Below are positions 45,320 through 54,308 of a DNA stretch of 64,000 bases, piece by piece. The position numbers and the translations under genes were made by a program. The notes below the pieces were generated by a model that saw nothing but the letters and a program-made list of their open reading frames with translations, had not been told where the DNA came from and did not search any database. Source of the DNA: SAR86 cluster bacterium AG-313-D11 (GTDB lineage Bacteria > Pseudomonadota > Gammaproteobacteria > Magnimaribacterales > D2472); contig QBVW01000003.1 in the NCBI GenBank assembly GCA_003284215.1, positions 62,001-126,000 on the forward strand. Direction: 5' to 3'. The first letter of the stretch is position 1; each line of letters begins with the position of its first letter.

Positions 45320-46414
45320 TTATGTTTCCTTCACTTTAAATGAATCCAAGAAATCAGGACGATGCATTAAATATCCTTGGCCAATTTTACATCCTAAATC
45401 TAACATCATTTGCTTATCTTCTTCAGTCTCAATACCCTCTCCAATCATTTCCAAGTTAAGATCTTCGCAAACTTCTGAAACAAAACTTATAAGCCTAGCA
45501 GTAGAAGGATCTGAAACATTAAATGTGAAGTGCTTATCTAATTTCACAACATCAATAGGGAGGTCTCTTACATATTTTAAAGAGGCATACCCAGCACCAA
45601 AGTCATCTAGAGCAATTTTAATCCCTTTATCTTTTAACAAGCTAAGAGATTTAGAAGCAATAGTTATATCAGAAAGCTCTGCAGTTTCTGTGACCTCTAA
45701 ACCAAATTTATTTGGAGAAAGTTGATGCTTATCAACAAAATCAGTAAAAATAGAACAAAAATCTGGATGCATGATTGTGTGCGCTGAAACATTTAAATAC
45801 AAAGTTGCATCTGCGAAACCTAATTCATCTTTTATTGCGAAGAATTTTTCTAACTGGACTAGTGATTCTAAAACAACCAAAGAAAATAGACTCTCACCTT
45901 CAATCTGAGGAATAATTTCATCATTGGGCAAATAGCCACCTTTGCCATCTTGAAGTCTTAGGAGAGCCTCAATACCGGTAACTTCATTGGTCTCAAGATC
46001 TACTTGTTTTTGGTATGCTAATTCAATTCTTTTATGCTCTATACAATCTATTGTATTTCTTAAAGCATCAAGTCCTGACCTAGAAGAACATAACAGCTCT
46101 ATAAGCATGATACCGTTTGATTCGTCAACCGGAATCATATGGACCCTTGTTCGCATTAAAAAATTGATTTTTCTTAATGATATTTCAATTGGAGTATCGT
46201 AATAAAGAGCAATTGATTCCAAATCACCAAAATTATTTTTTACCTGATCATCAATTTTGATAACTGATATTTCATCCAAACTTGATAGGTTAAAAATATA
46301 ATTTGCTGCTAAGTTTGCCCAAGCAATAGAACCATCAAGCTCATAAATAATATAAGGGCTAGGATGGTGTAGCAGCGATTTTGTTAAATAATTTAATTCT
46401 TGATCAGAATGCAT
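45320..46414 (-). CDS. PAS-like/EAL cyclic-di-GMP phosphodiesterase
   Basis: The 364-residue protein has an N-terminal PAS-like region (YIIYELDGSIAWANLAANYIFNL) and an EAL domain. The EAL motif is intact (GIEALLRLQDG), with VTETAEL, ALDDFGAGYASLKYVRDLP, KLDKHF and GEGIETEE..GCKIGQGYLMHRP, so catalysis is likely. It is 3 bases upstream of the GGDEF gene, giving an opposing cyclase-phosphodiesterase pair in one operon. Confidence 0.9.
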   Translation of the reverse strand: MHSDQELNYLTKSLLHHPSPYIIYELDGSIAWANLAANYIFNLSSLDEISVIKIDDQVKNNFGDLESIALYYDTPIEISLRKINFLMRTRVHMIPVDESNGIMLIELLCSSRSGLDALRNTIDCIEHKRIELAYQKQVDLETNEVTGIEALLRLQDGKGGYLPNDEIIPQIEGESLFSLVVLESLVQLEKFFAIKDELGFADATLYLNVSAHTIMHPDFCSIFTDFVDKHQLSPNKFGLEVTETAELSDITIASKSLSLLKDKGIKIALDDFGAGYASLKYVRDLPIDVVKLDKHFTFNVSDPSTARLISFVSEVCEDLNLEMIGEGIETEEDKQMMLDLGCKIGQGYLMHRPDFLDSFKVKET

Positions 46415-46419
46415 TTCTA

Positions 46420-46887
46420 TTATCCATATAACTTACTTTGTTTGATTTGCTCATCAACAAGCTCAACAAAATCTTCAGCAAAAGTTATTTTAATAAATGC
46501 CCATATTTCAAGATGCTTGGGTTCTTTAAAAAGTGTTTTAAAAGAAATCAACATCGCATTCCATTCGTCTTCATCCAACATCCCAATCTTGAATTGATAA
46601 AATTGATTTTCTCGAGCTCTTAACATCACACTGAAATATGTTAAGTAAACAGCGTTTTCTTCTTTCGTTAATTCTTCATTATTTCTTAGCTTAATCTTCG
46701 TATCTACCAAAATTGGTTTCATCCCTGCAAGAGCAACTTTTTGATGGGAATCTGCAATGTTTTGTCTTGCATTTGCTCTAGCAACTCTATTTTGCTCTCT
46801 TAATTCAGTAACCAAGAAATAAACTGTAACAAGCACGGTAAATGGTCCGACAGTTTGAAGAACTAATATGATTGTTTCAAAATTCAC
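46420..46887 (-). CDS. Membrane-anchored protein of unknown function
   Basis: The 155-residue protein has one N-terminal hydrophobic segment (about 5-26) followed by ELREQNRVARANARQNIADSHQKVAL and a helical cytoplasmic part with ENAVYLTYFSVMLRARENQFYQFKIGMLDEDEWNAMLIS. Similar uncharacterised proteins with this arrangement occur widely in bacteria. It is the first gene of the signalling operon, 5 bases before the EAL gene, and could be a membrane sensor or scaffold. Confidence 0.55.
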   Translation of the reverse strand: MNFETIILVLQTVGPFTVLVTVYFLVTELREQNRVARANARQNIADSHQKVALAGMKPILVDTKIKLRNNEELTKEENAVYLTYFSVMLRARENQFYQFKIGMLDEDEWNAMLISFKTLFKEPKHLEIWAFIKITFAEDFVELVDEQIKQSKLYG

Positions 46888-46981
46888 TTGAGAGCTAAAT
46901 GTGTTTTTTTATAGCTTTAATATAAGGTTTTTTTACAGGTCGGTAAAGAAACTTGGGGGATATAAAAAAATATTTCTAACG

Positions 46982-46987
46982 TATAAT
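46982..46987 (+). promoter_or_regulatory. -10 box (TATAAT) for tRNA-Arg(ACG)
   Basis: A perfect TATAAT ends 8 bases before the mature tRNA 5' end, so the precursor would have almost no leader. No -35 match is seen at the normal spacing. Confidence 0.5.
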
Positions 46988-46995
46988 AATGACGT

Positions 46996-47072
46996 GCGCC
47001 CGTAGCTCAGCTGGATAGAGTACTTGGCTACGAACCAAGGGGTCGGGAGTTCGAATCTCTCCGGGTGCGCCA
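46996..47072 (+). tRNA. tRNA-Arg(ACG)
   Basis: The 77 bases fold as a full cloverleaf with encoded CCA: acceptor GCGCCCG/CGGGTGC, D stem GCTC/GAGT, anticodon stem CTTGG/CCAAG with loop CTACGAA (anticodon ACG), and T stem GGGAG/CTCTC with loop TTCGAAT. The ACG wobble base is expected to be edited to inosine. The acceptor stem has a G3:U70 pair, usually a tRNA-Ala identity element; E. coli tRNA-Arg(ACG) has A-U there. It differs at three positions from the tRNA at 60278-60354. Confidence 0.97.
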
Positions 47073-47076
47073 GTGT

Positions 47077-48522
47077 TTATTTTGAATTATAAAACTTCAA
47101 TGTTGAATCTTTGATTGATAGTAATCTAACTAGAAAAATATCTTTTATATAGTTTTGATAATTGCGCCATGGAGATTTCATGCCTTGCTTAGGCATTCTA
47201 TTTAAAGCTCTTTGAACATACCCAGAAGTAAAATCAATATATTCATCATCAACCATTGCACTTGGATCTTCTTGAGGAATACAAGCTGTAACTCCCTGTT
47301 TATCCATTTGATTTAATAATCTACATACATATTCACAAGTAAGATCTGCTCTCAAAGTCCATGAAGCATTTACGTAACCAAAAGAGAAAGCTAGGTTTGG
47401 AACTCCGCTTAACATCATGCCCTTGTAGGAAAGTTTGTTGTGAGGTTCAACATTTACATGATCGATTGAGACTTCAATATCATTCAAAGCATTTATTTCT
47501 ATTCCAGTTGCTGAAACAATAATATCAGCATCAATAACTTTGCCTGATTTAACCAAGATTCCATCTGCAGTAAATCTATCTATATGATCAGTGACCACAG
47601 ATGCACGCTCATCTTTAATTGCATTAAAAAGATCGCTATCTGGAACAAGGCACATACGCTGATCCCAAGGGTTATATCTTGGAGTAAAATGTTTCTCCAC
47701 ATCAAAATCTTCGCCTAACTCCTCGCGAACTAAATTAATCAGTCTTTCTTTCACCTTGGCAGGATACTTTCTTGATAAATAAAAACCTAAGCTAGTCCTT
47801 AAAACATTTTTCCATCTAATTAAGAAATACGTTAAACGAATAGGTAAAATTTTATTTAATGCTTTGCTCCATGAATCCTCACCAGGCGCAGAAACAACAT
47901 AGCTAGGGGATCTTTGTAACATAGTTACATGTCCAGCTTTCTCTGCAATTGCAGGCACCAAGGTGACTGCGGTTGCACCGCTCCCAATGACGACTACTTT
48001 TTTATTTGTATAGTCCATGGATTCATCCCAAAACTGAGGATGAATCAGCCTACCGTTAAATTCATCCTGATTGGGGAATGTTGGCATGTATGGCTTGTCA
48101 TAACTGTAGTAGCCTCCACACAGAAATAAGAAGTTACATGTCATAGATGATTGCTGACCATTTCTTTCAATTGTTAATTCCCATATTGATCTTTCAGGAA
48201 CCCAATTAGATGCAATAACTTTTTGATTAAAAATTATTTTTTTTCTTAGATCATATTCATCAACAGTTTCGTTGAGATATTCAAGAATAGAGGCACCATC
48301 TGCAATTGATTTTTTGTGAATCCAAGGCTTAAAACGAAAGCCAAGTGTGTGCATATCAGAGTCTGAGCGGACGCCAGGATATTTGAATAAGTCCCATGTA
48401 CCACCAAGTGAATCTCTGCCCTCTAAAATAAGAAAAGATTTATTGGGGCAGCTTTTTTGAAGATTATAGCCTGCAGCAATGCCGGAAATTCCAGCACCAA
48501 CCACAATAACATCTTTATGCAT
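47077..48522 (-). CDS. Flavin-containing / Baeyer-Villiger-type monooxygenase
   Basis: The 481-residue protein has an N-terminal FAD motif (VGAGISGIAAG, 8-18), GGTWDLFKYPGVRSDSDM, the BVMO/FMO fingerprint FNGRLIHPQFW (155-165) and a second nucleotide motif VIGSGATAV (178-186). It would insert or add oxygen using NADPH, for example on a ketone. It overlaps the upstream M28 gene by one base and converges on the tRNA gene with a 4-base spacer. Confidence 0.88.
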   Translation of the reverse strand: MHKDVIVVGAGISGIAAGYNLQKSCPNKSFLILEGRDSLGGTWDLFKYPGVRSDSDMHTLGFRFKPWIHKKSIADGASILEYLNETVDEYDLRKKIIFNQKVIASNWVPERSIWELTIERNGQQSSMTCNFLFLCGGYYSYDKPYMPTFPNQDEFNGRLIHPQFWDESMDYTNKKVVVIGSGATAVTLVPAIAEKAGHVTMLQRSPSYVVSAPGEDSWSKALNKILPIRLTYFLIRWKNVLRTSLGFYLSRKYPAKVKERLINLVREELGEDFDVEKHFTPRYNPWDQRMCLVPDSDLFNAIKDERASVVTDHIDRFTADGILVKSGKVIDADIIVSATGIEINALNDIEVSIDHVNVEPHNKLSYKGMMLSGVPNLAFSFGYVNASWTLRADLTCEYVCRLLNQMDKQGVTACIPQEDPSAMVDDEYIDFTSGYVQRALNRMPKQGMKSPWRNYQNYIKDIFLVRLLSIKDSTLKFYNSK

Positions 48523-50177
48523 TACAAATCTTCCTTTGCTGCACGCGATAGATCTCTGACTGCTTTAAATTCATTCCCTTCATACCAATTAGGCCATTGT
48601 GAGCTATTGGCTAGCTCATTACTAATATTAAATATTGCATCAATAGATTGATTAAGGCCAGCTAAATCCCAGGATTCGTTATATTCATCTTTGACACCGT
48701 GATAAGCCTCTGTTTGGTATTGTTCAGCTATGAGAAATCCTTTTTCTCTCCCGCCTTCAACCAAATCAAAGCCTCCGGATGAATATAGAACTGGTACCCC
48801 TCGTTTTGCAAAACTAATATGATCAGATCTATAAAAATATCCTTTTTCTGGATTCGGATCTGGGTTGATATAACGCCCTGATTTAATAAGCTCTTTCTCT
48901 AAAAGGTCCTCTAACTCGGAGGCGCCGTAACCCACCACAATCATATCTTTTGTTAATCCAGTGGGTAGAATCGCATCGTAATTAAAACCAGCAACAATAT
49001 TTGATAAATCAAAGGGTGGATATTTTGCAAAATACTCAGATCCTAACAAACCAGATTCCTCCAAGGTAACCGCAAGAAACAGCATAGATCTTTTAGTCTC
49101 AATTTCAGAAAATCTTTTTGCAAGCTCTAATACTGCTGCGACGCCTGTAGCATTATCAACAGCCCCATTGGCAATATTATCTTGCCCTATTTGTGCGCCA
49201 TCCATGAGACCAAGATGATCCCAATGAGCCATAAATAAAATATATTCATCTGGTTGAGAGCTGCCCTGTTTTTTAGCTGCAATATTATGAGATTGAAGAT
49301 ATCTTACTTTATTGTGAATCTCTGAATTAAGAGTTAAGCCTCTTAATGAGAATGCAGAAAATGTTTTTTCAAGTGCTATTTCTTTAAGCGCATCATAATT
49401 AAAACCAGTAAAACTAAGCACATCATTTAAAGTGCTATCTCTTATCCAGCCTTCTAAAATTACTCTATCATTTCCCAAATCATCCCGCTGAAGATCAAGC
49501 TGGGGGCCTTGCCAACTATTTTCAACCACTGACCATGGATATCCTGCTGGATCCTCTTCATGAATGACTATGGCTGCTGCAGCGCCTTGGCGAGCGGCTT
49601 CCTCAAATTTATAAGTCCATCTTCCGTAGTAAGTCATTGATTTACCATTGAAAAGTCTTAATTTTCCAGTAGCGAAACCTGGATCATTTACTAAGATAAC
49701 CACCGTTTTACCCCTAACATCAACACCCTCATAATCATTCCAATTATATTCAGGAGCAACGATTCCATAACCAACAAAAACAACCTCGCTATCTCTAATT
49801 TTTCTATATTCCCTAGCCTGTTTAGTCCAAAAAACCACTTCTTTACCTGCTATCATTTTTTGATCGTTACCTCTAAATGATAGTGTTAGGTAGGAAGAAT
49901 CTTTTAACGTAATTTCTGAAGTGGGAACTTCTAGAAAATAACTACCATTAACTGGCTCTAAATCCATATCTTTAAATGTTTTTGAAATAAAGTTTTTAGT
50001 TAATTTACCGCCCTCAGTTCCCGGTGCCCTTCCTTCAAACTCATCAGATGAAAGGGTTGAAATCCAATACCTTAATCTGCCCTCAGTTGTATCACTCAAA
50101 GTATCTGAACAGCTAGTAATAAGAATTGAAAATCCTAGAAGCGCTAAAAAATGAGTTTTACTAATTTTCATGGTCAT
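48522..50177 (-). CDS. M28-family metallopeptidase lipoprotein
   Basis: The 551-residue protein has a lipoprotein signal with lipobox ITSC (Cys23), a PA-like insertion (about 120-260) and the M28 zinc peptidase domain: AHWDHLG, NGAVDNATGVAAVLELA and EESGLLGSEYF. It should be an envelope aminopeptidase or related amide hydrolase. It is translationally coupled to the BVMO-like gene and divergent from the M16 peptidase gene. Confidence 0.9.
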   Translation of the reverse strand: MTMKISKTHFLALLGFSILITSCSDTLSDTTEGRLRYWISTLSSDEFEGRAPGTEGGKLTKNFISKTFKDMDLEPVNGSYFLEVPTSEITLKDSSYLTLSFRGNDQKMIAGKEVVFWTKQAREYRKIRDSEVVFVGYGIVAPEYNWNDYEGVDVRGKTVVILVNDPGFATGKLRLFNGKSMTYYGRWTYKFEEAARQGAAAAIVIHEEDPAGYPWSVVENSWQGPQLDLQRDDLGNDRVILEGWIRDSTLNDVLSFTGFNYDALKEIALEKTFSAFSLRGLTLNSEIHNKVRYLQSHNIAAKKQGSSQPDEYILFMAHWDHLGLMDGAQIGQDNIANGAVDNATGVAAVLELAKRFSEIETKRSMLFLAVTLEESGLLGSEYFAKYPPFDLSNIVAGFNYDAILPTGLTKDMIVVGYGASELEDLLEKELIKSGRYINPDPNPEKGYFYRSDHISFAKRGVPVLYSSGGFDLVEGGREKGFLIAEQYQTEAYHGVKDEYNESWDLAGLNQSIDAIFNISNELANSSQWPNWYEGNEFKAVRDLSRAAKEDL

Positions 50178-50234
50178 ATGTATATTCAGATAACTAAAGT
50201 ATAAAATATCTTAATTCTTATGGGGTACATATCA

Positions 50235-52955
50235 ATGAAAACATTTTTAAATGCTTTAACGCTTAATTTTATATTTATTCTTTCAATACAAGCTTCGTTA
50301 CTTGAAGATCTTCCTGAAATTGAATATGAGTCATTCAAACTCGATAATGGTCTGACGGTAATTGTGCACGAAGATAAAAAAGTTCCCATGGTTGCAGTCA
50401 ATGTTTGGTATCACGTTGGATCAAAAAATGAAAAAGTTGGTAAGACTGGTTTTGCTCATCTATTTGAACATTTAATGTTTAATGGAACAGAAAATTATAA
50501 CAATGAATACTTTGAGCCCTTTGAAAAGATTGGGTCAACAGACCAAAATGGCACCACCAATTCAGATAGAACTAATTATTTTCAAAATGTACCAACCAAT
50601 GCGTTAGATTTAGCTTTGTGGATGGAATCTGATCGAATGGGTCATTTGCTTGGTGTTGTTGATCAAGAAAAACTAGATGAGCAACGAGGAGTGGTTCAAA
50701 ATGAAAAACGCCAAGGTGAAAATCAACCATATGGAAAGGCCTTTACTGCAATAAGTGAGTCTGCTTTTCCTAAAGGTCATCCCTACTCATGGACCACTAT
50801 TGGTTCAATGGAAGATCTTGACGCAGCCTCTCTTGAAGATGTGCAAGACTGGTTTAAAACTTATTATGGCCCAAATAATGCTGTCCTTGCATTAGCTGGG
50901 GACATTGATTTAGAAACAGCTAAAGCTAAAGTCACTAAGTTCTTTGGTGACATACCTGCTGGCCCTCCCCTGATTAAGCCTGAAAGATGGATTGCAAAAC
51001 GTTTGGAAGAAAAACGAGAGGTTATGTTTGATAATGTTCCCCAGGCTAGGATTTATAAAATATGGAATGTGCCTGAAAGAGACACAGAAGCAGCAGCTCA
51101 TTTTGATTTGGCTTCTAGCATCCTAGTAGGCGGCAAAAACTCTCCACTCTACAAAGAACTTGTTTATGAAAAGCAGATAGCAACCAACGTTTCTTCCTTT
51201 TATTATGATCGAGAAATTGCAGGCATGTTTTTTATAACTGCAGATGTTGTTGCCGGAGTTGATCCAGCCATTGTTGAACAATCGATGGATGAGGTGATGG
51301 AGGCATTTATAAAAAAAGGGCCAAGCACCAAACTTTTAAAAGCTGAAAAAACTAAGGCAATTGCTGGGTTTATTAGAGGCATACAAAGGATAGGTGGTTT
51401 TGGTGGTAAATCAGATTTATTAGCAACCTGTCAAACCTATACAGGCAATCCGGGATGCTATCAAGAATCTGCTAAGTACTTAGATGCAGCAACCTCATCA
51501 AAAATAAAAGCAACTTTTGCTAAGTGGATTGATGATACGCCTTATGTTCTGACTATTTTACCTTCTGACCAATATGGATTAAGTGATGAGTCGGTAGATC
51601 GCTCAACAGGTGTACCCTATCCCACTGAAAAAGTATCATTTAAATTTCCAACATTGCAGACTGCTACTTTATCTAATGGAGCAAAAGTTGTTCTTGCGCA
51701 AAGATCAGATGTACCTTTAGTTGAAATGAATTTTCAATTTAACTTTGGCTATGCTCAAGAAAATAATGATGAGCTTGGATTCACTAACTTCATGATGGAC
51801 ATGCTCAATGAGGGCACTAAAAAATATTCTTCCCTGCAATTTGATGAGGCGTTAGATTCGCTGGGCTCTAATTTAGGCTTCGGCTCTGGTCTTGATACTT
51901 CAGTCATATCACTATCAAGTCTTAAAGGGAATCTTGCGGATACTTTGGATTTAGCCAAGGAGGCTTTAATCAGTCCAAGCTTCCCTCAAGCTGAAATTGA
52001 TCGCATTAAGAGCCAAACTCTGGCATCCATTGTGCAAGAAGAAAATAGGCCAGCATCCATTGCTTATAGAAACATTGGTAAATTGCTATATGGAGATACA
52101 CATCCTTATGGCAAACCTCTTACTGGAAGCGGTTTATCGGATACCATTTCAAGCATTACTCGTTCGAATATTATTGATCTTCATGCAAGAGCTCTGAGCC
52201 CTGATAATCTTACTTTTGCAGTTGCTGGAGATATTAATTTAGAGACATTGGTAGACCTGTTAGAGAATAAATTTGGTGGTTGGAAAGGAAATTCCACAAG
52301 CAAGCTAAAAGCTTTCACAACCGTTGCTTTACCATCTCAAAGAACTGTTTACCTAATCGATAAACCCAATGCACAACAATCCTTCATTGTAGCTGGACAA
52401 TTGCTCCCACCCTCAGCAACTGATGAAGAGATTAAGCTTGATTACATGAATTATGCAATTGGTGGCAGTTTTACATCCAGACTCAATATGAATCTTCGAG
52501 AGGATAAAAGTTGGTCTTATGGTGTGCGCACAAGACTAGCTTCTGCAAAAGGCCAAAGAGCTATGCTCGTCACTGCACCAGTGCAAACAGATAAAACCTC
52601 AGAATCTATTGCTGAAATAGCGAAAGAATACGCAGCTTATCTCAGCGATAACCCCGTTACAGATGCAGAATTAGCCAAAGGTAAAGCATCAAAAACGCTT
52701 CGACTGCCAGGTCAGTTTGAGACTTTAGGCGCATTAAAAAGTGGTGTTTCTGGGATAGTTACTTATAACAGAGATTTAGATTACTTAAATCAATTGCCTG
52801 GGCTTTTAGATGAACCTACCTTGGCAGATGTGCAAAATATGGCTCAAGCATATATTAAGCCTGATCAATGGATATGGCTCATTGTTGGAGACCTTAGCAA
52901 AATTGAGGAGCCTATTAGAAATTTAAATCTTGGCAAAGTAGAGGTAATAGACTAA
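50235..52955 (+). CDS. Exported M16-family zinc metallopeptidase
   Basis: The ATG at 50235 gives a signal peptide (MKTFLNALTLNFIFILSIQA); an in-frame ATG at 50220 only adds five residues. The product is about 906 residues and contains two M16 units. The first has the inverse zinc motif HLFEH (75-79) and later FAGxx-type segments; the second (from about residue 480) lacks the motif and is probably structural. It would degrade peptides in the periplasm. The stop overlaps the P450 ATG by one base. Confidence 0.92.
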   Translation: MKTFLNALTLNFIFILSIQASLLEDLPEIEYESFKLDNGLTVIVHEDKKVPMVAVNVWYHVGSKNEKVGKTGFAHLFEHLMFNGTENYNNEYFEPFEKIGSTDQNGTTNSDRTNYFQNVPTNALDLALWMESDRMGHLLGVVDQEKLDEQRGVVQNEKRQGENQPYGKAFTAISESAFPKGHPYSWTTIGSMEDLDAASLEDVQDWFKTYYGPNNAVLALAGDIDLETAKAKVTKFFGDIPAGPPLIKPERWIAKRLEEKREVMFDNVPQARIYKIWNVPERDTEAAAHFDLASSILVGGKNSPLYKELVYEKQIATNVSSFYYDREIAGMFFITADVVAGVDPAIVEQSMDEVMEAFIKKGPSTKLLKAEKTKAIAGFIRGIQRIGGFGGKSDLLATCQTYTGNPGCYQESAKYLDAATSSKIKATFAKWIDDTPYVLTILPSDQYGLSDESVDRSTGVPYPTEKVSFKFPTLQTATLSNGAKVVLAQRSDVPLVEMNFQFNFGYAQENNDELGFTNFMMDMLNEGTKKYSSLQFDEALDSLGSNLGFGSGLDTSVISLSSLKGNLADTLDLAKEALISPSFPQAEIDRIKSQTLASIVQEENRPASIAYRNIGKLLYGDTHPYGKPLTGSGLSDTISSITRSNIIDLHARALSPDNLTFAVAGDINLETLVDLLENKFGGWKGNSTSKLKAFTTVALPSQRTVYLIDKPNAQQSFIVAGQLLPPSATDEEIKLDYMNYAIGGSFTSRLNMNLREDKSWSYGVRTRLASAKGQRAMLVTAPVQTDKTSESIAEIAKEYAAYLSDNPVTDAELAKGKASKTLRLPGQFETLGALKSGVSGIVTYNRDLDYLNQLPGLLDEPTLADVQNMAQAYIKPDQWIWLIVGDLSKIEEPIRNLNLGKVEVID

Positions 52956-54307
52956 TGAGTGAACCTATTTCCATAAGCAATGCCATTGCAAATAAAACTT
53001 TTAGTTCTAATGCATATCCACCTCTAAATGATTTGAAATCCAAAGTTAATTTCACTGACTTAGATGTTTTCACTCAAGGGCAGCCTTTTGAGCATTTTAA
53101 GAAAATGCGCGAAGAAGCGCCTGTATTTTTACACCCACCCTTTTTTAATGATCCTGAACCAGGCTTTTGGTCGCTTACAAGACATGAAGATATTTTAAAA
53201 GTTTCCTCTGATCCAAAAACTTTTTCATCGCAAGCAGGTACGGGAACTATGATCACTCTTGGCAGTGAAGATAGAAGACATCCTAAGCTTTGGAGATCTG
53301 CAGTTGATCACATGTTAAATCTGGATGGAGACATGCATATCAATCTAAGACGAGAGCACATGCCCTTTTTCAAACCTGATTATGTATCTAACCTAAGGAT
53401 TAAAGTTCAAGCAAAAGTTACCTCCCTCTTGGATGCGATTGATACCAGCCAAGATTGTAATTTTGTTACCGCATTCTCGCAGCAATTACCTATTTTCACT
53501 CTTTCTGAAATTTTGGGTATCCCAGAGGCTGATAGACCCAAGCTTGTAACCTGGATGGAGTTTTTAGAATTAGCTCAATACATCCAAGTTGAACAAATGA
53601 AAAAAGAGCAAGAAGGCGAGCAAAATAACGAACCCGTTAACACTGACATGATTGATATGTTTAACAATATGATTGATGAAATGTTTGAGTATGGAAGAGA
53701 CATCATGAATGCCAAGAGAAAGGATCCTGCTGACGATTTGCTCTCTGCAATTGCGAATGCAGAATTAGAAGGTCATCAACTCAGTCCAGAGTTTCTAGAT
53801 GGTTCTTGGTTGTTAATCATTTTTGCTGGCAATGACACCACTAGAAACACTTTAAGTGGGGCAATCAAACTATTAACTGAAAATCCTGAGCAAAAGCAAA
53901 AACTCATAGATAATCCAGAGTTAATGCCAAATTTCCTTCAAGAATGCATTCGCATGATTTCTCCAGTCATGCATATGCGCAGAACGACAATGTGTGAAAC
54001 TGAAGTAGGTGGACAAAAGATGGGTCCGGGTGAAAAGGTTGTCATGTGGTACGGTGCTGCTAACAGAGATCCTGCAATCTTTTCAAACCCAGATCAATTT
54101 GATATTGAAAGAGCTAATGCTGATAAACATTTAGCATTTGGTATTGGTAGGCATACCTGTATTGGCAAACCTGTTGCCTTGATGCAATTAGAAGAATCTT
54201 ACAAGCAAATCTTGACACGCTTCCCTAACATTCATATGAGTGGAGATTGGAAAGTTGCACCGAATAATTTTGTGCATGCGATACAAGAAATGCCAGTTAA
54301 ATTTTAA
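52955..54307 (+). CDS. Cytochrome P450 (CYP125/124/142-like by appearance)
   Basis: The 450-residue P450 has the oxygen-activation motif AGNDTTRN (291-298), ExxR at Glu330-Arg333 and the haem-binding FGIGRHTCIG with Cys402 as thiolate ligand. The overall layout, with MLNLDGDMHINLRR before the B-C region and a long insertion at about 215-235, resembles bacterial sterol or fatty-acid side-chain hydroxylases, but the CYP family cannot be fixed by eye. It needs ferredoxin-type electron supply; the FNR and ferredoxin pair or rubredoxin elsewhere in the window are candidates. Confidence 0.88.
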   Translation: MSEPISISNAIANKTFSSNAYPPLNDLKSKVNFTDLDVFTQGQPFEHFKKMREEAPVFLHPPFFNDPEPGFWSLTRHEDILKVSSDPKTFSSQAGTGTMITLGSEDRRHPKLWRSAVDHMLNLDGDMHINLRREHMPFFKPDYVSNLRIKVQAKVTSLLDAIDTSQDCNFVTAFSQQLPIFTLSEILGIPEADRPKLVTWMEFLELAQYIQVEQMKKEQEGEQNNEPVNTDMIDMFNNMIDEMFEYGRDIMNAKRKDPADDLLSAIANAELEGHQLSPEFLDGSWLLIIFAGNDTTRNTLSGAIKLLTENPEQKQKLIDNPELMPNFLQECIRMISPVMHMRRTTMCETEVGGQKMGPGEKVVMWYGAANRDPAIFSNPDQFDIERANADKHLAFGIGRHTCIGKPVALMQLEESYKQILTRFPNIHMSGDWKVAPNNFVHAIQEMPVKF

Positions 54308-54308
54308 C

